DNA of 64,000 bases from Paenibacillus guangzhouensis (GTDB lineage: Bacteria > Bacillota > Bacilli > Paenibacillales > Paenibacillaceae), in contig NZ_CP045293.1 in assembly GCF_009363075.1 (NCBI RefSeq), positions 1 to 64,000 on the forward strand, in the 5' to 3' direction. Positions 1 through 8,693 of the stretch are shown here, piece by piece. Position 1 is the first letter of the stretch. The number at the start of each line of letters is the position of its first letter. Under the pieces are notes generated by a model, which was given only the letters and a program-made list of their open reading frames with translations, did not search any database and was not told the origin of the DNA. A program made the translations under genes and the position numbers.

Positions 1-1409
1 TCAGCCATCGGCGCATAACGTGCGCGGAAAGTGTCCGGATTCTGGTCGTAATCATGCACATCGTAGATGTCGGTTGCGACGTGGAAGTTGCCGCTCGTAT
101 CAATGACAGGTCGCGTCGGATCGATCGCTTTCGTCGTCTCATACACAATACGCAGCACGTCGTCGTTCTGCCGCGCGCCGTTGCCGGCATCCCATGTCTC
201 GTTGAACGGACACCAACCGATTAAGCTCGGATGGTTGAAGTCACGTTGAACGCCCTCGATCCACTCCGGCAAGAACTGTACAAGTCCTTGCGATGTCGTA
301 ATGTCCAATCCCCAGTTCGCATGCTCCCCCCAGACAAGGTATCCGAGTTGATCCGCCCAGTAAAGGAAGCGGGGTTCGAACATTTTTTCATGAAGTCTTG
401 CCCCGTTGAATCCAAGGCCTAACGAGATTTCGATGTCGCGCTTTAGATCCTCGTCCGTAGGCGCGGTATAAATCCCGTTCGGATAGAAGCCTTGGTCGAG
501 CACGAGACGTTGGAACACCGATTTCCCATTGATTCGGAAGGCCATGCCGTCCAGTTGGATGGAGCGCAGCCCGAAATAAGATTCGGCACGATCGATGATC
601 GTATCGCCGTCCATAAGCTTCACGTGCAGATCGTAGAGGTGTGGCGAACCCGGATGCCACCGATGTACTTCGGATACGGGCAGCGTTAGCTTTACCGATG
701 CACTGCCGAGCTTCGCGGATGTGGAGCCAACCGGTCGGCTCTGGAAGAAGGCATTGCTAGTCAAATGAAGACCGTTCACATTCCCCTTGATGGTGGCTTC
801 CAGATAAATACAGGCGTTATCCGGATCGGGTGTCATACGTAAGGAAGAGATATATGTCTGCGGCACGGATTCCAGCCATACGGTCTGCCAGATTCCTGTC
901 GTTCGCGTATAGTCGCAGCCCTGGGAATGGTAGGTGACGGCTTGTTTGCCGCGCGGCTGCAGTCCGGACCGATGGTCATCCTCCGCATAGACCGTAACAA
1001 TATTCTCGCCGCGGGCCAAGGCGTCCGTAATGTCGAATGAGAAGGAGGCGTATCCTCCCCGGTGCGTTCCGATGTAATGTTCGTTCACCCAGACTTCTGC
1101 CGCATAATCGACTGCGCCGAAATGCAGCAAAGTCCGATGGTCAGACCAAGCGTCCGGCAGGTGAAAGCTTCGCTTGTACCATACAGCATGGATAAAGTCA
1201 GTATGACCGATGCCTGATAATCTGCTCTCGGGACAGAACGGTACGAGGATCGTCTGATCAAGCTTCATATGGGTCTGCTGCAGCCCGCGCGCCTTGCCGC
1301 TTCTTCCATGATCGATCTCGAACTGCCATTCGCCGTTCAAATTCATCCATGCCTCGCGAACCCATTGCGGCCGCGGATATTCCGGGCGCGGGATATTGAT
1401 CGAAGTCAT
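1..1409 (-). CDS. Glycoside hydrolase family 2 (beta-galactosidase/beta-glucuronidase-like), C-terminus cut by window edge
   Basis: This open frame enters from the left edge on the minus strand and starts at an ATG at 1409, preceded by GGAGG. The translation begins MTSINIPRPEYPRPQWVREA and shows the GH2 order: a jelly-roll sugar-binding domain (about residues 20-170, with WYKRSF and DYAAEVWVNEHYIGTHRGG), an Ig-like domain (about 170-290), and the start of a TIM barrel containing FNGARLHEK, GYLVWGEHANWG and IGWCPFNETWD. The NE of FNET corresponds to the GH2 acid/base glutamate. No signal peptide is seen, so the enzyme is probably cytoplasmic and hydrolyses imported oligosaccharides. The exact sugar cannot be read. 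It diverges from the ArsR-type gene at 1590. Confidence 0.85.
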   Translation of the reverse strand, partial: MTSINIPRPEYPRPQWVREAWMNLNGEWQFEIDHGRSGKARGLQQTHMKLDQTILVPFCPESRLSGIGHTDFIHAVWYKRSFHLPDAWSDHRTLLHFGAVDYAAEVWVNEHYIGTHRGGYASFSFDITDALARGENIVTVYAEDDHRSGLQPRGKQAVTYHSQGCDYTRTTGIWQTVWLESVPQTYISSLRMTPDPDNACIYLEATIKGNVNGLHLTSNAFFQSRPVGSTSAKLGSASVKLTLPVSEVHRWHPGSPHLYDLHVKLMDGDTIIDRAESYFGLRSIQLDGMAFRINGKSVFQRLVLDQGFYPNGIYTAPTDEDLKRDIEISLGLGFNGARLHEKMFEPRFLYWADQLGYLVWGEHANWGLDITTSQGLVQFLPEWIEGVQRDFNHPSLIGWCPFNETWDAGNGARQNDDVLRIVYETTKAIDPTRPVIDTSGNFHVATDIYDVHDYDQNPDTFRARYAPMA

Positions 1410-1473
1410 ATCAATTCCTCCATTTAGTTAACTTATTAGTTAATATAATAACTTACTGGGAATCTATATGTTT

Positions 1474-1502
1474 ATGATAGAGCGCTTCGATTGACCTGTC
1501 AA
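1474..1502 (-). promoter_or_regulatory. Sigma-A-like promoter for the GH2 gene, with overlapping inverted repeat
   Basis: On the minus strand TTGACA (1502-1497) and TATCAT (1479-1474) are 17 bases apart, a near-consensus sigma-A promoter about 65 bases upstream of the GH2 start. The -35 box lies inside a perfect inverted repeat, GATTGAC-CT-GTCAATC (1489-1504), which could be a regulator site. A second inverted repeat, AGTTA-6-TAACT (1438-1453), lies downstream of the -10. Confidence 0.6.
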
Positions 1503-1529
1503 TCCATGATCTTTTCGTGAGGTACCGGA

Positions 1530-1558
1530 TTGTTTGATTAACCTGCAGGTTATATAAT
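1530..1558 (+). promoter_or_regulatory. Promoter with 14-bp palindromic operator for the ArsR-type regulator
   Basis: TTGTTT (1530-1535) and a perfect TATAAT (1553-1558) are 17 bases apart. The spacer holds the perfect palindrome TAACCTGCAGGTTA (1539-1552). A repressor bound there would occlude RNA polymerase, so autoregulation by the downstream HTH protein is a reasonable inference. Confidence 0.6.
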
Positions 1559-1589
1559 GGAGAAAACGGAAGTCGAAAGGAAGCCACAC

Positions 1590-2495
1590 ATGCGAAGTAT
1601 TGATGTGAATCGTGATAACATGCTGTTCTTGGAGTGCCTATCATCGAGCACCCGGATCAGCATGATTGAATTGTTGAATAACGGACCGATGAATATTAAA
1701 GAATTAGCTGCGGAGCTGAACGTATCGTCCGCGATCATCACGAAGCATGTGCAGAAGCTGGAGCAGGCCGGCATTATTTCTTGTACGAGCACGGTAGGCA
1801 AGCGAGGAATGCAGAAGTTGTGCGCGCTGCAATTGGATGCGGTGCAATTGCAGTTCAGACACGGGAAATCACAGCCGCTGCAGAATCGCCATGCTTTCTC
1901 CATTCCGGTCGGGCAGTACAACGCTTTTGACGTAAAGCCGACATGTGGCCTGGCTTCGACGACGAACATCATCGGCATGGTCGATGATCCCAGGTATTTC
2001 ACCGATCCGCAACATGTGCAAGCGAAGCATCTATGGTTCGGCAGCGGATGGGTGGAATACGCGATTCCGAATCTTTTGCTGAAAAACCAAGAGCTGGAGC
2101 GATTGGAGATCTCGCTAGAGATCTGTTCGGAAGCCCCGGGGTATAACGAGCAGTGGCCTTCGGATATTAGTTTCTATGTTAATAGCGTGGAAGTGGGGAT
2201 GTGGACGTCTCCTGGCGATTTCGGCAGTCAACCGGGAGTCTATACGCCTGAATGGTGGAATCAAGGGACGAAGTACGGACAACGCAAGACGTTGACGGTA
2301 TCGGATGAAGGGACGTTCATGGACGGCGTTCGGATCTCCGATGTGACGACGCGCATGCTGAACATTGAGGTCAACAAAGGGGTTACGCTGCGCATCGCCT
2401 CACTTGATACAGCAGTGAACTGCGGGGGCGTAGCACTCTTTGGCAGAGGGTTCGGCAACTACGACCAAGAAATCGAAGTCAGCATGTATTACTAG
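1590..2495 (+). CDS. ArsR-family winged-helix regulator with a C-terminal beta-rich sensor domain
   Basis: The 301-residue protein has an ArsR-type winged helix at about residues 8-85 (TRISMIELLNNGPMNIKELA, then VSSAIITKHVQKLEQAGII). About 210 residues follow that look beta-rich and aromatic (WFGSGWVEYAIP, SPGDFGSQPGVYTPEWW) and end in NCGGVALFGRGFGNYDQEI. The ATG at 1590 was chosen because AAAGGA lies 8 bases upstream. An in-frame ATG at 1557 sits inside the -10 box and cannot be the start. Divergence from the GH2 gene suggests it controls that gene in response to a sugar or glycan bound by the C-terminal domain. That role is inference, and the C-terminal domain is not firmly recognised. Confidence 0.8.
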   Translation: MRSIDVNRDNMLFLECLSSSTRISMIELLNNGPMNIKELAAELNVSSAIITKHVQKLEQAGIISCTSTVGKRGMQKLCALQLDAVQLQFRHGKSQPLQNRHAFSIPVGQYNAFDVKPTCGLASTTNIIGMVDDPRYFTDPQHVQAKHLWFGSGWVEYAIPNLLLKNQELERLEISLEICSEAPGYNEQWPSDISFYVNSVEVGMWTSPGDFGSQPGVYTPEWWNQGTKYGQRKTLTVSDEGTFMDGVRISDVTTRMLNIEVNKGVTLRIASLDTAVNCGGVALFGRGFGNYDQEIEVSMYY

Positions 2496-2511
2496 GATCA
2501 CAGCATCAGAA

Positions 2512-2536
2512 AGCCTCCACATTCGTGGAGGCTATT
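2512..2536. terminator. Bidirectional terminator between convergent genes
   Basis: A perfect 9-bp stem AGCCTCCAC/GTGGAGGCT with an ATTC loop lies between the ends of the ArsR-type gene (2495) and the AraC-type gene (2547). It is followed by ATTT on the plus strand. Confidence 0.7.
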
Positions 2537-2546
2537 TCCCAATCCC

Positions 2547-4784
2547 TCATATCGCCATCTGCATGTACTCATCCGGTTTGATCCCTTCATATCGCGTGAA
2601 TGCGCGTTTGAAGGAGTACACATTCTCGTAGCCGACACGCAGCGCGATCGCATCAATGCCGCATTTCCGCTCCCGCAGCAGCTCTTTGGCCATCTCCATC
2701 CGCAGGCGGCACAGATAATCATAGAAATTGATCCCGGAGACCTCTTTGAAAATTTTCGAGACGTTTGAGCTCGACATGTTGTACATCTCCGCTAGTTTCT
2801 TCAGTGAGACATCGGCACTCGTGTAGTTGTCATTGACGTACTGCAGCAATTTGCTGCCTACCTCCATTGTGGACGAGGTGTTCGAGTACCGGTTCCGCTC
2901 GCAGATCAACGTACCCACCTCATAGACATAGCTCCACATCGCAGCGGTATGTCCCGCACTCACCATACTCATGAATTGCTTGGCATAGATGTTTGTATCG
3001 AGATTAACCTCGTGCAGCACACGGAGCATTGTCTCCATTAAGAGCGAGACGAGCCGAACGGTACTGCCTTCCGACAGCTGCCGTCTTGCATTCTCGCTGC
3101 TGATCTCTTGCAGGATGTGCATCGACGTATCCAAATTCCCAACCTTCAAGTTATTGATCAGCTGCACTTCCCAATCGGTTGGATAGTAATAGTCGACCTC
3201 ATGTGGGACCGCCTCTTCTGGCATCGTGCGAATGTGACCACGGGAGAAGAGTAGATACTGCAATTGCTCAAGTGCGGCGTAATAAGATTTACTGATCCCG
3301 ACGAGGCCTTGCTGCACAGGGCCATGCAGGATGTCGAGATGGTACCCGCTGTTCTGTGCGATCTCTGCCGCAATCTCAGAGGCGACGCGTTCGATCATCC
3401 CATCGGTGCCGAAGGGTAACCTCGAAGATACGATCAACGCTTTGTCGGCGTTAGCAATCTCGAAGAGTTCATAGTCCAGCTGCGCCTGATTCATCGCTTT
3501 TTCGACGATGAGCATCGTGATCATCTCGATTTTGCGGATCATGGCTAGCTCAGTAACGTTATGAACCGTATGCAAACTGATCAGCATCGTGCAATAAGAC
3601 ATCTCTTCGGTGTAATGAATCCCGAATTTAGCGAGCCCATTGACCTGAGAATCTTCAGGGAAGTATCCCTTGAGCAGGTGAAGGAACATGTTCGATCTGG
3701 CAGCGCTTTCAAATGCTGACATCTGTTGTTGAAGCTCTTGATTTTCATGCAGGAGGCGGTCGATCGATTTCTCGATATAGTTGTACTCCGAACCGCTTCC
3801 GGTTCCATGCTTAACATCATCATACCTTACGGCCTCCGAGAGCTTGGTCAGCAAGGCTTGGAGCGGGCGATAGGTGAAGCGGGTTAGCGCGAAGGCTGAG
3901 CAAGTCCCTACGGCGATCGAAATGAGAATGGCGAGCAAAGAACTGAACAGATTATGAATCCATACGCCGCTGTTGTCGGTATAGGTGATGGCATACTTCC
4001 ACGTACTCGATTTGGAGTGTTGGGAAATCGTATAAGCTTTCCCGCCAGAACTGTGATCCTCTTGGACAGGCTGTTGCTGCTGATAAATGGTCGCTTGAGG
4101 CGATGTGATCGATAAATCCTTAAACTCGCTGCCGGCGAAGCGATGCATATAATCCGAGAAGTAAGCATTGTCGATGAACAATACTAGGACGGCACGAGGT
4201 CGATCCACAACTTCTAAGCTCTGCAGCACAGGGATGACGCGCTTTTTCGTCTCCCACAGCTTGAGGTCGGTAGGCGGCAATAGGGAGAAATCATTGGAAT
4301 TCTTCAACGCTTGTTGCATAGATTGTTGGACGTTCGAATCGAGTACGGCCACGTGAGAGAAGAAATCATCGGCTTCAAAGGTGCCAATCGACGATAGCAC
4401 CCACGCTTTTTCCGGAAAAATGATCATGCCGAAGGAGAGAATACCGATGGAATTGACATCATTGTCAAAATCTTTGCGGATCTCAATCATTTTCAATAAG
4501 TCGAATTCCTGGTCATATACGTTCGTATTTTGCATAAGCTTCTTCACCCAGGACTTGCTGCTCAACGTTTTGCCGAATTGTTTGAGTTCATTTAACTTGT
4601 TGTCGATGATATCTGCAATTCGCCTAGCATCCGACGCGTGTCTGTCATATTGCTGTTGCTGCTCCTCCATGATGTTCCGGTGTACGTTCAAGCTGCTGAA
4701 GATGATGATCGGAATGATTAAGATGGCGGTATACGACAAAAATAATTTACGAAACGTACGGTTTCCGAACCTTTTCTTATGCAA
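2547..4784 (-). CDS. Membrane-anchored AraC-family transcriptional regulator (YesN/YtdP-like)
   Basis: This protein of about 745 residues has a transmembrane helix near the N-terminus (LFLSYTAILIIPIIIFSSLN), an extracellular sensor of about 250 residues and a second membrane helix (LFSSLLAILISIAVGTCSAF). A cytoplasmic linker leads to a C-terminal AraC/XylS double helix-turn-helix (MYNMSSSNVSKIFKEVSG, CGIDAIALRVGYENVYSF). The start is probably the TTG at 4784, which lies 6 bases after GGAGGAGGGG. The in-frame ATG at 4805 lies upstream of and inside that Shine-Dalgarno. In Paenibacillus such one-component sensors sit beside lplABC-type transporters and activate them. Here it is the last gene of the lplB-lplC-binding protein operon. 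Confidence 0.85.
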   Translation of the reverse strand: MHKKRFGNRTFRKLFLSYTAILIIPIIIFSSLNVHRNIMEEQQQQYDRHASDARRIADIIDNKLNELKQFGKTLSSKSWVKKLMQNTNVYDQEFDLLKMIEIRKDFDNDVNSIGILSFGMIIFPEKAWVLSSIGTFEADDFFSHVAVLDSNVQQSMQQALKNSNDFSLLPPTDLKLWETKKRVIPVLQSLEVVDRPRAVLVLFIDNAYFSDYMHRFAGSEFKDLSITSPQATIYQQQQPVQEDHSSGGKAYTISQHSKSSTWKYAITYTDNSGVWIHNLFSSLLAILISIAVGTCSAFALTRFTYRPLQALLTKLSEAVRYDDVKHGTGSGSEYNYIEKSIDRLLHENQELQQQMSAFESAARSNMFLHLLKGYFPEDSQVNGLAKFGIHYTEEMSYCTMLISLHTVHNVTELAMIRKIEMITMLIVEKAMNQAQLDYELFEIANADKALIVSSRLPFGTDGMIERVASEIAAEIAQNSGYHLDILHGPVQQGLVGISKSYYAALEQLQYLLFSRGHIRTMPEEAVPHEVDYYYPTDWEVQLINNLKVGNLDTSMHILQEISSENARRQLSEGSTVRLVSLLMETMLRVLHEVNLDTNIYAKQFMSMVSAGHTAAMWSYVYEVGTLICERNRYSNTSSTMEVGSKLLQYVNDNYTSADVSLKKLAEMYNMSSSNVSKIFKEVSGINFYDYLCRLRMEMAKELLRERKCGIDAIALRVGYENVYSFKRAFTRYEGIKPDEYMQMAI

Positions 4785-4823
4785 ATTGCACCCCTCCTCC
4801 GGCATGGAATCGAACTGAATGAA

Positions 4824-4866
4824 GAAAATGGCAGTCCATCCCGATTACGTGAGGTCTGCCATTTTC
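4824..4866 (-). terminator. Intercistronic hairpin between the solute-binding protein and the AraC regulator
   Basis: An 11-bp perfect inverted repeat, GAAAATGGCAG/CTGCCATTTTC with a 21-base loop, lies between the stop of the binding-protein gene and the start of the AraC gene. On the minus strand only TTCATT follows. On the plus strand a CTTTTTTT run follows. On the transcribed strand it probably acts as a weak terminator or 3'-end stabiliser, making the binding protein more abundant than the regulator. Confidence 0.5.
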
Positions 4867-4880
4867 CTTTTTTTGTAACG

Positions 4881-6536
4881 TTACTGGATGCTGTTGTACC
4901 TGTCAAGCAATTGTTGATCGATCTCAATCAATTGGTCGAGGCCAAGCTTCTTCAATTCAGCAATGTATTGATCCCAGTCGTCAAGCGATTTCTGGCCTAG
5001 CGCAAGCTTCGTCGCGAGCTCCGAGGAATAGGTGTTCAAGTTCGTCAGAATTTTCGTTTTTGTCTCTAATTGCTTATCGTCCGGGATTGCCAAGAAGTTA
5101 TTGTTCATGTTGACATAATACGGTTTGTAGGTTAGGACTTGCAGTTCATTATCCGCTTTATATTTTGGCGCACTGGAGAGCTCGAACTCCAGGTTGGAGA
5201 ATTGCACACGTGGGAAGACGGTATCGCCGAGCAGCATGTTGCCCGTCACCTGCTTGGATTTCGCTAATTCTTCCGCCGATCCGTTGTTCAGATATACTTT
5301 TGCGCCGTTGCTCTCGACTTTATAGGTCTGTCCTTCAATCCCCCAGAACATCAGATCCGCATATTTCTCCGAGTAGACCATATCGAAGAATTTAATGGCT
5401 GCGGCGGGATCTTTGCAATCTTTCGTGATGGCGTATTTATTGAAAATAAGGAAGTGAGGCTCCTGCTGTACCGCTGGCGTGATGCCTTCTACAGCCTTGA
5501 GCGGCATGAGCGGCAGGAATTCGCCTCCGCCTTTGATGGTCGGCTCTTGATAGTTCTCGAGGTTATAATCGTGCAGGGAAGCTACTTGATTATCCGTCAT
5601 TTTCTGCTGATTCTGCTCACCTGTTGCTTCAATGAGGCTTGTATCGAGCACGCCTTCCTTCACGAGCCGCTGCATATAGCGGAAGTAATCCTTCACGCCT
5701 TCTTGATACCATGGCGATACGATTTTTTTGTTCTCGACATCAACGGCTGTGATGCCCGAACCTAGCCCGAACCATTGGGCGATCGCACCAGTGAATTGGC
5801 CTGGATAATTGTAGGCGAGCACTTCGTCTTTCTTACCGTTGCCATTCGCATCAAGTTCTCTGAATTTCTTCAGCGTCTCGAGATATTCATCGGCTGTCGT
5901 TGGAACCGGGAGATTGAGCTTTTCAAGCCAATCTTTGCGGATGAGCATCGTAAGGGAGACAGGTGCTGGATCTTTGCCTTGGTAGGTCTTTTTGTGCAGA
6001 TTGCTGAACCAGTACATTTTGCCGTCCGGCGAGGTCGTCGATTTTCTTGCATAAGGGAACTCTTGGTCGTACATTTTCTTGATATTGCCGTTGCTGTACT
6101 TCTCGATGAGCGGGTTCAGGTCGAGCAGCACGCCTTGCTTTGCAAGGTTCAGCACGGTTGTATTATCCAGCTTCGAGATGTTCACGATATCAGGCAGATT
6201 GGACCCTGACGCCATTCTTGTCTTGAGCACCACTTCATATTGTTCTGCAGGGACAAATTCGTTGTCCAGCTCGAGTCCTTCATTCTTCAGCAGCTTGTCG
6301 ATCTCACCCCATACCGGATAGTTTTCGCGCTCATCGTATTTAATATATTTGTTGATGCCGGCGGGCCCGAGCATTTTTAGTTTCGTAACCTTCTGTTCGG
6401 AAGAAGTAGTGCTGCCGTTGCCTTCCTGCTGCGTGCCGCTCGCGCCATTATCGGTTTTGCCGCTGCAAGCAGAGACGGATCCGACGAGCAATACAGCCGT
6501 CATCCCGGATAGAAATGTTCTTTTCCAAAGCTTCAT
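4881..6536 (-). CDS. Extracellular solute-binding lipoprotein of a carbohydrate ABC transporter (LplA-like)
   Basis: The 551-residue protein starts with a lipoprotein signal, MKLWKRTFLSGMTAVLLVGS, followed by the lipobox SACSGK, so it is anchored outside the membrane. The body shows family-1 solute-binding features: NLPDIVNIS, LLDLNPLIEKYSNGNI, DGKMYWFSN, VSLTMLIRKDWLEKLNLPVP, and the calcium-site-like DANGNGKKDE found in many LplA proteins. It lies 35 bases downstream of two cognate permease genes. No ATPase gene is nearby, as is common for this class, where a shared MsmX-like ATPase serves several transporters. The substrate is probably an oligosaccharide but cannot be read. Confidence 0.9.
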   Translation of the reverse strand: MKLWKRTFLSGMTAVLLVGSVSACSGKTDNGASGTQQEGNGSTTSSEQKVTKLKMLGPAGINKYIKYDERENYPVWGEIDKLLKNEGLELDNEFVPAEQYEVVLKTRMASGSNLPDIVNISKLDNTTVLNLAKQGVLLDLNPLIEKYSNGNIKKMYDQEFPYARKSTTSPDGKMYWFSNLHKKTYQGKDPAPVSLTMLIRKDWLEKLNLPVPTTADEYLETLKKFRELDANGNGKKDEVLAYNYPGQFTGAIAQWFGLGSGITAVDVENKKIVSPWYQEGVKDYFRYMQRLVKEGVLDTSLIEATGEQNQQKMTDNQVASLHDYNLENYQEPTIKGGGEFLPLMPLKAVEGITPAVQQEPHFLIFNKYAITKDCKDPAAAIKFFDMVYSEKYADLMFWGIEGQTYKVESNGAKVYLNNGSAEELAKSKQVTGNMLLGDTVFPRVQFSNLEFELSSAPKYKADNELQVLTYKPYYVNMNNNFLAIPDDKQLETKTKILTNLNTYSSELATKLALGQKSLDDWDQYIAELKKLGLDQLIEIDQQLLDRYNSIQ

Positions 6537-6571
6537 GGACGAATTCCCCCTATAATCAAATGTTTATGCTT

Positions 6572-7483
6572 CTATTCTTTTAAAGAACCTAACAGTGCGC
6601 CCTTGATGAAATATTTCTGGAAGAATGGGTACGTAAAAATAACGGGCAGCGTCGTAAAGACAATGATGGCGTATTTTAATTGAATATTCGACAGCATGTT
6701 CTCCACAGCATTACGCGTATCCTGCAGCGACAGCGTTTTTAAATCGACCGACTGCTGCACCACTACGCGGTACAAATACATCTGCAGCGGATGAAGCTTC
6801 TCATTCGGCAAGTACACGAGCGCATCGAACCAACTGTTCCAGATGGCGACAATCGAATAGATGGCGATGACCGCAATAATTGGCTTGGATATTGGAATGA
6901 CGACGCGGAACAACAGCTGCCAGTGCGAAGCACCGTCAATGAAGGCCGATTCCTTCAATCCCTCTGGGATCGTCGTGAAGAACGTTCGGACGAGAATGAT
7001 GTTCCAAATGCTCACCATGCCGGGAATGATGACGGCGAACATGGTGTTGTACATCCCAAGCTGATTCACGAGCAGGTACGATGGAATCAATCCGCCAGCG
7101 AAATACATCGGGATCAGAATGAACCCAACGACCCATTTGCGCCCGATCAGCCCGCGTACGGTGAGCGGATAAGCACCGAGTACGGCCATGAGACAGTTCA
7201 GGAATGCTCCTGCGGATACATAGATTAACGTATTCGAGTACGCCCACCACATCTTGGTGTCCCGGACAATCAGTTCATAGGAGCCGAGAAAGAACCCTTT
7301 GGGGAACCAGAATACGTTCATGGCCGCGACTTCTTGAGGATTGCTGATGGACATGATGATGACGAAATAAAAAGGATATAGCGTAATGAAACAAATGATG
7401 AGCGCAATCACGAGCAAGACGATATCGACAACGACGGAACCTTGCCGAATCGTGTTCGGATTCCTCTTCAGCGAGGCGATCAT
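6572..7483 (-). CDS. Carbohydrate ABC transporter permease (LplC/MalG type)
   Basis: The 303-residue integral membrane protein has about six hydrophobic helices. It carries the permease coupling motif EGLKESAFIDGASHWQLLFR (EAA-loop equivalent) and the typical end of this family, FTYPFFQKYFIKGALLGSLK. The ATG at 7483 is preferred because AGGAGG lies 6 bases upstream. An in-frame ATG at 7501 overlaps the stop of the upstream permease gene. It pairs with the LplB-type permease to form the membrane channel for the sugar bound by the 4881-6536 lipoprotein. Confidence 0.9.
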   Translation of the reverse strand: MIASLKRNPNTIRQGSVVVDIVLLVIALIICFITLYPFYFVIIMSISNPQEVAAMNVFWFPKGFFLGSYELIVRDTKMWWAYSNTLIYVSAGAFLNCLMAVLGAYPLTVRGLIGRKWVVGFILIPMYFAGGLIPSYLLVNQLGMYNTMFAVIIPGMVSIWNIILVRTFFTTIPEGLKESAFIDGASHWQLLFRVVIPISKPIIAVIAIYSIVAIWNSWFDALVYLPNEKLHPLQMYLYRVVVQQSVDLKTLSLQDTRNAVENMLSNIQLKYAIIVFTTLPVIFTYPFFQKYFIKGALLGSLKE

Positions 7484-7494
7484 CGAACTCCTCC

Positions 7495-8430
7495 TTACCA
7501 TAGAGCGTAGTCAGAATGTTTGCGGCTTAATGCATTGGCGACGTAGAGCAAAGAGAAATTGATGAGCGCGATGAACAAGCCGACCGCCGTCCCTAAGCTG
7601 AAATTGCCTCCCAGCAAGCCGTCACGGTATAAGTAAGTGCCGATGACATCGGCCGTCTCATAGACCATTGGATTATAGATGAGTAGAATAAACTCGCTGT
7701 TCGCTGATAATAAATTTCCAATTGCGAAGATCAGCAAAATGAAAATCGTCGGGCGAATAGAAGGCAGCGTAATATGGAGCATTTGCTTGAACCGGTTCGC
7801 ACCGTCCATTTTGGCCGCTTCATATTGATGCGGATCGACGGAGGACATTGAGGCGAGATAGAGAATACTGCTCCAGCCAAAAGATTTCCAGATGCTCGTA
7901 ATCGTATAGATGGCAGGAAAATAGCCTGGCTCCGTATTCAGCGCAACCGTAGACTCGCCGCCGAACAGCTTCACCATCGCATTGATGATGCCGTCCGCAT
8001 TTATGAAGGACAAGACCATGCCCGCAACGACAACGTTAGATATAAAGTGAGGCAAGTAGCTTGCCGTCTGTACGAATTTCTTGAAAATACCGTTCTTCAG
8101 CTCATTAAGTAGAAGGGCAAAAAGAATTGGCACCCAAAAACCGAATACGAGCGTGTAGAAGCTGAGTAAAAACGTGTTCCGCATCAGCCTTCCGAAATAA
8201 GGACCGTTAAAAAAATCGATAAAATGCTGCAGTCCAACCCAGTTAGCGCTTTCAAAAGAGAAGAAAGGTTTTCCCGGGTAATAATTCTGGAATGCGATGA
8301 CGATCCCGTACATGGGAATGTAGCTGAAAATAAAAATATGCAGCAGGACAGGCAGCATGATCAAATACAGCTGCATATTCTCGCGTAAGCGAAAAGAGAC
8401 ACGCTTACCTGGCTGACGGGTTGCTCTCAT
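7495..8430 (-). CDS. Carbohydrate ABC transporter permease (LplB/UgpA type)
   Basis: The 311-residue membrane protein has six predicted helices. It shows the LplB signatures MYGIVIAFQNYYPGKPF near the N-terminus and DPHQYEAAKMDGANRFKQML as the EAA coupling loop. AAGGAGA lies 6 bases before the ATG at 8430. It is the first gene of the lplB-lplC-binding protein-araC operon and ends 11 bases before the LplC-type start, so the two permeases are probably translationally linked. Confidence 0.9.
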   Translation of the reverse strand: MRATRQPGKRVSFRLRENMQLYLIMLPVLLHIFIFSYIPMYGIVIAFQNYYPGKPFFSFESANWVGLQHFIDFFNGPYFGRLMRNTFLLSFYTLVFGFWVPILFALLLNELKNGIFKKFVQTASYLPHFISNVVVAGMVLSFINADGIINAMVKLFGGESTVALNTEPGYFPAIYTITSIWKSFGWSSILYLASMSSVDPHQYEAAKMDGANRFKQMLHITLPSIRPTIFILLIFAIGNLLSANSEFILLIYNPMVYETADVIGTYLYRDGLLGGNFSLGTAVGLFIALINFSLLYVANALSRKHSDYALW

Positions 8431-8693
8431 AACCTTCTCCTTTCACCGATCGATTGCGGTACTTCCGGGCCCGTTCTTCCGCATGAAATTATCATAATGG
8501 GGAATTTTGGGTGGAAGCAAGCAACATAATTTGAGGCGCTAAACAATAATTTCACACCATTTTTGAACCCTCAAACAATCCTTGAAAAGTAAATAAATGT
8601 ATACAAAGGTTCATAAATGTTTATTGCAAAGGCTTACCAGTCCCAACACACTAACGATGAAATCGCAATGACAAATGCTAAGGAGGCAAGGAA
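8431..8693. promoter_or_regulatory. Divergent intergenic region between the lplB-type operon and the DUF4855 gene
   Basis: This AT-rich 263-base region must hold the promoters of both divergent units and any binding site of the AraC-type regulator. It contains the imperfect direct repeats AAATAAATGTATACAAAGG (8592-8610) and CATAAATGTTTATTGCAAAG (8612-8631). No convincing -35/-10 pair was identified for either direction. Confidence 0.3.

Noticed and set aside
2989-3186. Open frames on the plus strand inside the AraC regulator gene and similar frames inside other long genes
   Set aside because: They lie entirely within confidently assigned genes, lack ribosome binding sites and give low-complexity or Ser/Arg-rich peptides typical of antisense shadows.
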